DNA of 64,000 nt from Lateolabrax maculatus (taxonomy: Eukaryota > Chordata > Actinopteri > Acropomatiformes > Lateolabracidae). Positions 48,401-60,162 of the stretch are shown here, piece after piece. Each line of letters starts with the position of its first letter. Position 1 is the stretch's first letter. The stretch covers positions 8,143,001 to 8,207,000 of the forward strand of contig CM062218.1 of assembly GCA_031216445.1 (NCBI GenBank). Direction: 5' to 3'. The translations under genes and the position numbers were made by a program. A model generated the notes under the pieces. That model did not search any database. It saw only the letters and a list, made by a program, of their open reading frames with translations, and was not told where the DNA came from.

Positions 48401-49489
48401 GTGTAATGGTGGGTCATCAGAGGCTTTGAAATTGTATTCCAAAAACAAACTTTGATAGTCTTGGCCAGATGATGTAACTGCAAATTACCCATTCAAAATA
48501 ATGGTGACCTCACTGCATCCCCAGCAGCACACTGAGCACATTTTGCCTTTGATTCTTAGCAATAGTCTGTAATGTATGGACAGATGGAGAGGGGGGAAAA
48601 CAAAAAAATAATTCCTTGTAGGGACAACACTCATCACCCTGTCATAGGTTCAAATCATTATTTATGGTAGTCAGTCATAATGTTGGGCATGTTGTCTTTT
48701 ACAACCATGGCTGTCTTCATTGTCAGTACAACTTTAAAGTAGCTCTTGAGTTAGCTCTTCCTTGTAAATATGGATATCCTTGGTACACTTGTGCAAATTT
48801 CAGATGCCTTACTTTAAACTAAGCCATTAATTTCTGATGAATGCCACAGTGCACATTTTTAGTATACTGTACTGCATATAAATGATTCATAACTACTGAA
48901 TAGCAAGCGGCAATAAGTAGCAAAAAAGGGACATACTCGTTTCTTCAATGACATTTTTTCTTTCATCCAAAGTGACAGAAGTGAAACTTGTCACCGTGTG
49001 TGCATGAGAGAATTTGTAAAAATGTGTGTGTTCTTGTACACGTGGGCGCATGCATGTAAATGCGTGTGCGTGGGTGTGTGTTAGTGTATATATTGTCTAT
49101 GTGTCTCATCCTAGTCTCATATCGGTTCTGATGCATCAGATTACCTCATCAGATCCTGCTCGTCCAGTGAGGCCATCAGTCCGACACTAATCCTTCTTTG
49201 ATGAGTCTAGCTTCACAGGAAAGGCACTGACATTTCGCACTAAGGCCTTCTCCCTTTCCTCCTGCTACGCACGGACAGACCTCGGCTCCGGTGAGATGCT
49301 CTTTCATCCCGACCTTGGTTAGATGAGGGTCTGGATTCAGATGACTGGTGGATTAGACGACAGCTCACAGGAGACTGAGAGACTGATGTCTGAGAGAACG
49401 ACTCAGGAGACACGGCCTCAAGAGCAGAGCAAGGTGCAGCCCAGGTCCTGTGTCAAGGTTAGTTAATCACCTCAGAATAGCTTGTGGTA
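45416..49489. other. Non-coding DNA
   Basis: No gene called. A further candidate regulatory stretch lies at about 46010-46180 (GCCATGGTAATTGCCACG, GCCATTAGTAGC). A 127-codon plus frame at 47707-48090 lies in AT-rich sequence without splice context. A 16-17 base A-run lies near 47236, and GT-rich simple sequence at 49015-49090. Confidence 0.5.
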
Positions 49490-49660
49490 AAAGGCAACCT
49501 GTTAGGCAAATTGATTATTCTCCAACCTGTAACTAAAAGGTTTTAGGTTCAACTCCCATATCAGTCATGAGTTCTGTCAGCGTCACTAAGCAAAATCCTG
49601 AACATCACTCATTATATACATGATATAAGCTTGTCTGGATAAGAACATCAGCAAAACACC
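49490..49660 (+). mobile_element. Decayed tRNA-derived SINE
   Basis: GGTTCAACTCC at 49546-49556 resembles a pol III B box (GGTTCGANTCC). Downstream, GTCAGCGTCACTAAGCAAAATCCTGAAC and CTTGTCTGGATAAGAACATCAGC match the body and tail I recall from fish SINEs ('TCACTGAGCAAGACACTGAAC', 'CTTTGGATAAAAGCGTCAGC'). The A box is worn. Borders are approximate. Confidence 0.6.
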
Positions 49661-52600
49661 TTGAACAACTTTTGAATGTTCATCAAAGACACCTAGACTG
49701 TCAAAGGTTGCAGATGACAGGCTGCTGACATGCTACTTGCCCAACACAGATGGTGTTTGTGCAAAAGACAGGTAAACTAAATTACATTACACAAACTGAG
49801 AAAATACAGATAAAATACTATGCACAGGTTTTCTTACTATACGGACAACAATATACATAAAAAATACTTTCTATGGAAAGTAGAAAGGTAAGTGCTTAAA
49901 TAATTCACGAAACAAATAAAAATAAGTCCATCATATTAACAGGCATGGCACATTAAATTACCATCAAAGAGTTCTATGAACACAGTGTTAACCAATAATC
50001 ACTGCTGTGTCATTACATTGAGAGAGAGCAATTGTTAAAGTAAGTTATTAATGTACATTTTACAGTGTGATGACTTTTTGTAGATACAAAATGTCTCCAA
50101 ATTTTCACTTTGAAAGAAACCAACTGCCAATGTGAAATGAAATGTCAAAGATGAATTCACCTTTTTTTCAATTTGTAGGCTTAATATGGCTCAGTCACAC
50201 TCATACAACATTTTTCACAGAAAAATTATAAATGTAGCTTTTTTGCTGATCATAAATAAAAATACAGATTTCTTTCCTCAAATGAATGCAACTATACGTT
50301 GTAAAATGGCACTAAAATCTGTGATTACTATTATCATAAACTATGATATCATCCCATCAGTAACTTCCTGTTGAATATGGAGCACAGACATTGCACTGGC
50401 TCCCAGTGGATTTTAAAGCTGCTGAATACTATCATTAAATGATCAATTTCCTGTTAAGATTACCAAGCTTTTACATTATGACCCCCCACTCTGTGAAATC
50501 ATAGGTCTTCTGAAAAAAATAAAAACGAAAACAGAAAATCAATTGTGGAATCCAAAAAAAAAAAAAAAAAAACATTTGTGTTCAATTACAATAAAGAAGA
50601 AAACACCCAGGAAGATTACTACAAAACTACAATAGAAAAATAAAAAAAAAAACATGTCTAAAATAATCTTTGATGGGAGCTACAATTTCCGCCTTAAATT
50701 GATATGTTTAATGCAGGTATCTCATGCTGTATTCCCACCAAGTATAACCAGGTAGTCACACTGTGCTAACCACATTACACGATAGCAACCACTGTTGTGG
50801 ATAGTGTAATAAAAGGTGAAAACCCTTTCGCTTTCAGAGCACAGGATCAATATCTTCATATACAGGTTTCAGAGGCATGTTAGTTTTATGAACTAAAAGC
50901 TCTACTGTTGCTCCTGCTTCCACTCCGGTAACTTTGCTCTGCAGACTTGACTGATTTAAGAAATAATAAAAACAGCTGGCCTACTGGACAGCTATTGATT
51001 TCCCTCAGCAGAGGCAGATCAAGACGTACATTTATGATCAGACAGGGTGCAAGAAATTATACCACAGCACAAACCCGCTATTGATTGGACGGAACAGTGT
51101 GAACTGTTAAACAGTTAAACACTGTGTACACACTTTTGCAATGTTGGTGGCAAGAGAGGGAAGGATAGGGGAGGGAAACACTACAGGTAGAAAAATAGGA
51201 CTGAACTGTGTGTGGTATATCCAGGGAAATTCAACAAAAACTCAATCATTCCATTAATGTGAATAAGAGCTCATCCATCAATTAGATTTATTCCATCACC
51301 AAGATTCAATAATTTAGCTTGATATTTTCTGTCACTGCTGATAATTATTTTCATACAAATTAGCATAGCGAATCCGAGTTTTAAAGTATGTTGGACTGTG
51401 CAGAACACGTGTATTATACTGGATTTAAGTTAAATGTACAAGTGTGACTGAGTGAATCTGTGCATGTTAACTCCCTGTGGGCACCCATGGGGAAGTCCTG
51501 CTGGAAGACTGCAGCACTGCATCTGCAAGCAGCTGTGAACCTGCCAACTAGGACGTCACAGAGAGATGCAGGGACAGGCAGAAGGACACACAGGGGGAGG
51601 CGAGTGAAAGAGGCAAAAAATCAAAATGGGGATTATTAATAGGGTATATCAAAAACACTGCAGTGTTTCAGTTTATAAATTGAAAAGGGGTATGAGAGTA
51701 TGAGGGGTATATTTCAAAAGTCTTTGTCTTCTCAAATATATTTCACCCTTTTTTCCTACATTTCTTTCTTACATTTTGTTTCATCTCATGACATTCACAG
51801 TATACAGCGGTGTTCAAAAAAACAATCGTAGGGGTCAAGGAAGAGCCATGTTTGTAAAAATAACAAATTTGAAAAACCCTAATATCTTCCATTGTATGTT
51901 GAGCTTCCTGTTTGCCTCTGTCACACATTCAAATTGACGGATCATTTTAAAATAATCTTTTTCAATTTTTATTGTGAAGGTAGGTTTCCTTGTGTTTTTT
52001 GATGAGAATCTAAGAGTTCTAGCTCAATGTGCTGAACATAATTTTCTCCAATAGGCATGACCTGATATTTTAATATTTACTACCTGTGGTGTGATCTGTA
52101 ACCTTTTATTTACTTGGTTGTAACTGCACTGATGAGATTAGCTATCAGACAAGGTTTATCTTTTTCCAAATCATTTTGGTCCTATAAATCTCTTTTTTAC
52201 TAAATTGTGCAATGCACCCAACGCAACCAATTGTCAAAAAAATAACTGGTCATTTATAGTTATAAACAAATAGTTGAAAATGTGAAGTTAATTTCTTCTA
52301 AATTCCAATAGACATAATGCCTATTACAATGATTAAAAACCTAATATTTACTCTGATTTTCTTCTATGTCCTTATATCATTACTTTTAATTCCTGGGAAA
52401 GATATGGATCTTCAGTAATTACCATCTTAATGATTTCTTATATTCTAAATTATACATGAATACAAATATTCTTACTATCAAATTAAACTGTCTTTTTAGT
52501 CTTATAAGAATTTTAAGTGGTCTTCCTGTGTTAAGGTTCGCCCCCAACATCCTGTTTCAACAGGAAACATGTACAAATTCTGGATGCCGGATGCTCTCAA

Positions 52601-54925
52601 ATGCCATTTCATTGTGATTTCGATATTTGATGAAGGACAGGCTGCAGTAGCTTTTTGAGGTATGCTAATAATGATGCAGGACAATGACTGCAAGTCAAAT
52701 AGTTTTTTCCACGAGCAACAGAAGCTCCAACATGATAAACACAAAGTGATATTTTGCATAAAACAAGATTGACTTGTTTGGTTCATTAACAAAGTGAACA
52801 GGTGAGTAGGTGATTAATTGAATGAACAAATGACTCAGTGTTGTGGAAAGCACGCCTCCAACACCTCCTGCCACACCAAGGTGTGTCACTGCCTCCCTCT
52901 GGTACTGCAAGGAAGCACACACCTCACTAAGAAGCAGAGTGCTTCCAACACCATCCTTCAGTTGCAATAAACCATGACCATGAAAAACATGAATAAATAT
53001 CAAGCTGTAGCAATTCACCAGTAGCGGTCAGAGTATGAAACGGATGTCCCGGCAGCAGGTAAACTCAGTTTCTTGCTGAGACTTCATGGCGACCAGACAA
53101 AGAGTCTGTCGTAGAAGATTTGACAATTTGTCTAAGCATGAGACAGCTTAAATTCTAAGGAGTGCTCATCTAGAACTGTAGCAGAACCTCCTAATCAGGT
53201 AACTTGAGTCATCTGCTGCATAGTAAGCTGAGAGGAGAAACTGATTGTATATCAGCGCTGCCTGCCTTCTCTGAGGCATCTGATAGTGATAATGTGGTAA
53301 AAGGACCCATTTATCCAAAATACGCATTACAGGAAGAAGGCGTGATGACGTGAATCGGATATCAGATGGAAAAGGGAGGCAAAAGTGGTTATGTTAAAAT
53401 AGGATACCAAAAAAAAGGTGATCACATTTGCTGGAAGCGTCAATGTGGTATTGAAGGCATAGAAATGATGTCAGTCAGTGATACTGATCTCATAGAAAAG
53501 ATGAATTTCAGTCAGATTCACAAGCGAACAGGTTGGTGTAATGATCTGTACGCAATGAAGATTTAAACAAAGCGGTTTCTCATCAGCCAAAACAATGGTG
53601 GTAGGCACACTATTCTCTGCCTTCTGTCTGTGTGTTTGATAAGAAGGTCCTGAGCATCCTGACAAACTCCAGCTCCTTTCTTTTCCTTTTTGTATCACCC
53701 TTCCTAATCCCCCACCGTCTGTCCCCTGCTCTCTCCGTCTCCACAGACTCTATAATGACATTTGGTCACTGTAAAGAGCCATGATGGTGCTGTTAACTGC
53801 GAGGAGGGAGGTGGTTGTCACGGTTACCTGATGCAGCATGGTGCTGGACCATCTGCCATGCAAAAGACAGCTCCCTGCTCACTGCTGTAATTACAGAAAA
53901 CCCCAAGCAGCCAGTGAGCCCTGGCACACATGAGGACAAGAGGGGTGTGTGAGTGACAGAAAAAGAGAAAGAAATAACTGGGAGTCATCCGTGTGTGTGA
54001 GACAGCTAATGGCTGAAAACAAAAAAATGCTGGAATTAAATAAACTGAGAAATTAGCCAATGTATAAGTTTAAACAAAATGGTGACATTTATGTCCTACA
54101 ACAGGATGTCCCTATCGGATCAGGGCAGATCAAGTCATTTTTTAAAATAGATCCATCCGTTCCAGCTACACTACATAAAGCCTGTTCCATTGTCATTCCT
54201 TTGTTTCTTGTAACCCATTGTGCTCCACATAAACCAGCTGTCAAAAACTCCCCCTCGTGCACCATCAAAAGACTAGAAGTGTTTCCTATCATACAGTATA
54301 GTGAGCAAGGCAACCATGAAGTGCACAAACAAACAAACAGCAGCCAGAAGTTTCAATTAACGCCACCCACACCGTAAGCGAGCAATGTTACCACGGTCAA
54401 ATTGCTTCACTTTGCTTGGTAGCATTTGGTATGAGTAGAAGGATTCAGATGGGCTTTACGGTATACTTATTTTGTTATATCTACTCTTTTTTTGGGGGGG
54501 GACCTGAGGACTGGTCAGTGACAGGGGATGACACTCTGTCTGTGTGCATACAACCTTGCAGCTACATCTAAAGCGTTTTTCTTCCCACAACCCCATCTAA
54601 CTGAGACAGACTAAGCCATTTGCCTCCATTTCTCCTAACTATTAAAAACAGGTTTTATTTTTTCCCCGACATGTGAGGTGCTGCTCTACATACCTTGTGA
54701 TGATCAATCATTGTACCTGAGCTGAATCAGAGCCTCACAGACAGTATCGTGTCTCACACTCAGTGTAGACGTCTCTGAGGTCATGTTAGCAAATCAGTTC
54801 CTCACTACAGAAATTGTCATATTTTTGGAAGCAAAGTTGGAACCACAGCAGAACCAACAGCAGCGTGACTTTCACTTTCAGCTACGTGCATTGATGCTGT
54901 ACAGTCAAGGTGTAAATACGTTCAC
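49661..54925. other. Non-coding DNA, very AT-rich
   Basis: No gene seen. It includes a run of 19 A at 50554-50572. Open frames near 52500-53020 and 54060-54380 show no protein character. Confidence 0.5.
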
Positions 54926-55015
54926 GAGCTGCAATATTGTTAATATCGTGAAATGAAACATTTTTATGAAATTTTGATTTAAACAGGTATTTTGAACAAT
55001 ATCACCCAGCCCTGC
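54926..55015. repeat. Fragment of the 'ATATCRCCCAGCCCT' repeat
   Basis: GAGCTGCAATATTG, TAATATCGTGAAATG and finally AACAATATCACCCAGCCCTG match the ends of a fish repeat whose copies begin with GGGCTGCACAATAT. A longer copy lies at 62534. Confidence 0.5.
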
Positions 55016-55744
55016 TAAGTTCCAGTCAAAACCAACAACTTCAACACCAGACCAGAGTGTAATTTCTAATTACTACTTTGGTTTTAAAAATAAAATAAAA
55101 ATCACACACATTTCACTGATGTTGGGAACTACTTCACAGTGACAAGGCAACTAGAGGTTTTTACTTGCTCTTTCTAAATGCTGAGCATGTGGAAAATCTC
55201 TCAAGATGAGTGGCTCTTACAGTCAACATTCCTTAGCAGCGACCCTAATATAAGAAGTAGAAGGAGAATGTGACTCAGCTCTGGCTCAACTCCTTGCCTT
55301 CTGGTCTCTAATCCCCTGGCGTCAGCACATAGTGACGGTGAGTGCACTGGACACAGCGGAGCAAGGATCACAAACTGTCCCTGTGGGGATGGTTACCAAG
55401 GGCAACAGCATAGGTCAGGTGCTGGTATCACTGCGTTGCATTGACCAGGCAAAAAATTAGGTGAATACCAAACGCCTGCTGCTGTACTTTTTTATAATAA
55501 AGTGCAAAAAAAAAAAAAAAAGCAATTAAGAACTAAATGTGGTTTAAATTGCTTGGTGATCCAATTAAAACCGAAGCCCTGCAGATAGCAGTCTGCTTCT
55601 AATGAGGTAAAATTAACAGCATTAGCATTGCCTCCTTCTGACTGTCTTCCATATAAGAACTTCCTTCTTTCTGCCTTTTCATATTTTTCTTCCTGTGGGC
55701 ATGTCCTGTTCTGAATGTGTGTAGAAAATAAATATGTGTATTTG
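55016..55744. other. Non-coding DNA
   Basis: No gene seen. It includes an A-run of about 16 at 55506-55521. Confidence 0.5.
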
Positions 55745-55935
55745 GAGTTATTATCGCTCTCTAATTTACCGTAATGAAAGTGCTAGCCTGCGCTGGTGGA
55801 TGAGCCATTTTAATTTGAGCATCGAATGCAGGCCTGCATATTAATGACCTTATTTGCATAAATCATGTCACTCCACTCGGGATTCCAATTAAACCCTTGA
55901 TTAATTGCTCGGCTGACCCGTTAAATAGAATCCTT
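55745..55935. promoter_or_regulatory. Candidate conserved non-coding element with octamer
   Basis: The block holds a perfect POU octamer (ATTTGCAT, 55852-55859), GCATATTAATGACC eight bases upstream, and CCAATTAAACC and GATTAATTGC downstream, all in clean non-repetitive sequence. This is the most enhancer-like stretch in the window. Neither conservation nor activity can be shown here. Confidence 0.4.
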
Positions 55936-55967
55936 TAAGTGGTTCAACAGGCCACCAAAGCCTGTTG

Positions 55968-55971
<4 letters not shown>

Positions 55972-56003
<32 letters not shown>

Positions 56004-56021
56004 AACCACACAACCACACAA
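55972..56021. repeat. (CA)n then (ACAACCAC)n
   Basis: CA repeat to about 55996, passing into a short tandem of CACAACCA units. Confidence 0.92.
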
Positions 56022-57571
56022 CTGTAAACTCACACATGATTTACTCTGAATAAAATTAATCAGAAGAAAGGGATCTACTAATTTTGAAACGCGAACATCC
56101 TCTGGGAAGTGTGAAACCTGCAGAATGTAATGCAGAGTGAAAAAGCAAAAGCTCTCCAAGTCACAATTCAGTTTAGGACAGAGACGTTATGTCCAACAAG
56201 ATGATGATGATATCAGTGTCACTGGTAAAGATGAAAAGCCAACCACAGGAAGGTGTTTGTGTGTGTATGAAAGCAGACATTTTTCATGTTACCTTTTTGC
56301 TAGAACTATCAGCTTTTGGCTTGCAGTGCAGGAAAACTATATTTTATACCACAGAAAGCATAAAAAAATTGGTTTACACAGATTACACTGACGTATTACC
56401 TTTTATCCTCAACAAATTAAAGATGATTCGAAAGATTAAATGAAAATAAAAATAAACAATAAGTAAACATGCACACATACCACACAAACATTTACTTTTT
56501 CAGTCTTGTCCATATGGACAACTTGTGGTCGCCCTGCTATTTACTACTGTTTGAACACTGGTGCTGGGAAGTGAGGGGTATTTGAATGTGCACCTTATAT
56601 TCACTTAAACCCTTATAAGTGCTGCTGGGATACAGCTGCACTTTGAGACACAGCAGTAACTAAGGCACAGAAACAGCCTACAAATGAAGTCTAATCATAG
56701 GGGCAGCCGTTTAAGCACAACCCTCAAGTTGTAGATAACATGCAGGAATTTGGAAAGATAACACTATGTCAAAAAGCACTTATTTATTAGTGATATTCAG
56801 AGACATTATTAATATAGAAAAGACAGGGCACTCTATCAGTTTAGGATGGGGAAATGTGAAACAAATGATGGCACTGACTGACCAATCAAATACACCAGCT
56901 AGGTAACAACAAACAGTTTCCATATCAATAAATTACATTTTAACTGCATGATATTCAGCTCCCTGCTGTGCTAGAAATTATGTTTACCGTTGTTACCATG
57001 GCAACAGCACGTATAAGGGGGTGTTATAAACACTTTTGGATATGGTAATCTCAGTTTTATGAGTGCGTCTCGGACAACTTTTAATGTTGCGTGTTGTTTA
57101 CAGTTCAAACGTGTTTTTTCATATGTCAGGAAAATGATAAAACATACTTCATGACATTAGATAAAGATTACTTATCAAGCACTCAAACATACCAATATGG
57201 AAGATCTTTCACTGCTGTCAGCTGTAGTAACATGAATGGATTGCATAACCGGTAACACCAAATAAAAGTGACTAAATGTGATGGATTACCTACAGTTTCA
57301 AGTACACAAGCTTCAGGTTTTTCTGCATGTTTTCAAACAAGTATTGTATTAATCTGGAGTATGGGGTTGGGTAGTGAATGACACAGATTGGCTGTAGCAG
57401 AGCTCCACATCCACCTCAGCACTGTCAGCTCTGCATGCCTGCTGTCTGTCACAGGCTCTCAGGTCACAGCGCTGGCCTCTGGCAGCCTGACTGATAGGGA
57501 GGGGTGTGTGTTTATGCGTGTGTGTGTGTGTGTGTAAGAGCCTAGCCAATACTTTTGTTAGCCGCACGACT
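56022..57571. other. Non-coding DNA
   Basis: No gene seen. A (GT)n tract lies at 57517-57535. Confidence 0.5.
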
Positions 57572-57640
57572 GCAACCGATATTGGCTTATCACAGATATA
57601 TCAGTATCAGTGTACATTGGCAGATGATTTAAGAAATACA
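57572..57640 (+). repeat. Fragment of a teleost 'CCGATATTGGCTTATCACAG' repeat
   Basis: AACCGATATTGGCTTATCAC, AGATATATCAGTATCAGTGT and TTGGCAGATGATTTAAGAAA follow the order of a repeat I recall from percomorph genomes. A further trace (ATATTGGCCAGTATGGGTTA) near 57932 may be its other end. Confidence 0.5.
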
Positions 57641-60130
57641 TTTTATTTATAGTTATTTATAGTGAGTTGATTGTAAGAAAAAAATCATGTCAAACTAAAA
57701 TATTTGCTTCTTTTAGCTTTTCAAATGTGAAAAAAAAAAATTCGAACAAATCTCTAGTTTAATATCATTGGGAGCAAGATAATGACCTTTAACTTCAACT
57801 GGGATATTGTTTTTCAATCTTTCCAGTACAGGTATTTTTAGAGACTAAAGGTTTTAATGCAGAAATTTATGTCAGAATAATTATTCTTTCAATTTACTTT
57901 TCTCAATAACTGTCACAGTTCTTAAGTAAAAACAAATATTGGCCAGTATGGGTTAATCTGATTATTTCCCCCTCAAATATTAATACCAGTATTTGCATAC
58001 CATATGTGTTTCTGAGTAGGAGTGTCAAAAAGAGATAAACACACAAAGGTAGCGAGACAAAGAGAGAGAGAGATGTACGGTATAAGTCCATGCTGTACCT
58101 GCTGGACTTGGCAGGGAGTGGGACAGGCGCCGTCATCTGACCCTCTCGTCTCTTTCACTGGCTTAAAGCCAACCTGCCCGGGCCGAGCCAGGCACAACGG
58201 ATTAATATCTACTGGCCTGTTACATGGCTCTGTCCTTATAGTCACTGTCCTCTGCTGCTGACTGTACAGTGTAGCCAAGGCCATGGACAAGATGCATGTC
58301 AAATTACATACAAACACACTTGTGTTCACACCAAGGTGAGTACCAGTGGTGCCGTATTGGATGTCAATGTCTTTGAAAAGGGAACATTCCTGCACACTAC
58401 TCGTGCAATTACGTCATTTATTAACTCAATACATCAGTCTAATGTTCCGGACCGTACAGCCTTCCATCAGCGCTTGAATTCTCCTTGAATTGCTCCCGTT
58501 TTGAAGAAGCTGAGCTCCTTTCCGACGCACCTGCATGATAAGAACTGCGTGTGCAAGTTTTACCTAATCTGCAAACCATACTGGATTTCAGCCATTAGCC
58601 GTTGAGTGCCAAAGTGAGAATCATGGAGTGGGAGAGGCTAGTGATTGTGGAAGCCTGCAATACAGACCTTGATTTTTTTTACTTCTGTCTTGGATGATTT
58701 AGGTTAATTGGGCTAAAGTAAAAATGAGTAATAGTATTATTTCAATTTTAACATAGTTAATCAAGACAAATAAGAAATAATATCTGAAAATATTGCTTGT
58801 GATGAGCCTGACTCTGGTTTTCTATTGTACCAGGCAATGAAGACAAAAATCAAGATAAATTCAAGATGAATCGATCAAGATAAAATCTCAATAAGATACC
58901 ATTTTTATTAAAGGACAGGAGGAAAGATAAGTGCATTAGTACAGTATGTGTGTGTTGTATTTCAGTATCTGTGTCCACATATTGCGATCACTATTTCTTG
59001 GCTTTGTTCGAGTCGCAAGCCTTCTATATTTTGTTACATGTTTGCTGAATAAAAGGAATATTTTCAGTGAAGATACAGAAGATTTCCCCAAAGAAATCCT
59101 GAGGAGGATAGTGAGAAAAATGTATTATTTTGGAATTGTCCCTGAATTTGCTTTGCTTGGCCTAGATGTATCTTCAATTTTGAAAGCTCTACACAAAAAC
59201 TGTGCACTCTGAAGTATTAGAGGGTCTCTGAGTTATCAGTCTACATACAGGAGCCTATAGCTTGCCAGCTTTTACTCTGGGAATTTTATCATGACAATAG
59301 TGAAGCCGCCTCAGGGCCGTTTTGAGCTTCCCTCATTTCATTTCCATCTCTATTGCTCCCTGAGTTCAGTTACATTTGGCTGTGCATCACCATGGCAGCG
59401 GACATTGGCCCTTATGTCTGACTCAGACATCATCCAGAGCATTTCAGCGCTGAGTGAGTCATAATGAGTCCCACTCTCCACTGCTGTAGCACTGAAAATA
59501 GGCTCACTTTCCTCCTTAAGATTTCTCTGGGGAGAACGCCTGTGATCATCTCTCAAAACGCTCCTTTCATTCTGCAACAAACATGTCCCAAAATAAGAAA
59601 GAGCTAGGAATGTTGGTATATGGCCAAGTGAATAAAGACATTTTTTTGTCTGTGAATAGGATATGCACACAAGGACAGGGAAGCACAACATAAACACATA
59701 TACACAGAAACTGAAACACGCTACTTTTTTCTCCTGTCCTTTATCCATAGTACCTATGGTTCTCAATCTATATACCTTACTTTGTGTATATACCTATAGT
59801 TCAGACAGTTCAGATCAAAAAGTCAAACATGAGCCTAAAAACTGATAATGTCATGATAAATGTCTCTATTAAACTTCTGTATAAACAAAACACTGATCAA
59901 ATGCATATGAAACACAGTATTTGGTAAAAAAAAAAACTTTGTGTCTTTATAAGAATTTAAAATACACCATCACTGTGAACCGTTTTCAGCTTGCACCATA
60001 AGTTTATAAAGAAGGAATATTTTAATAGAAATTCACCTTCTAACAAATCAACATAGATCCCTGTGCCGTAGGAATAAGATTAATTTGGTTTGTATGCAGT
60101 GTGTGTGTGTGTAAGTGTGTGAGTGTGTGT

Positions 60131-60162
<32 letters not shown>

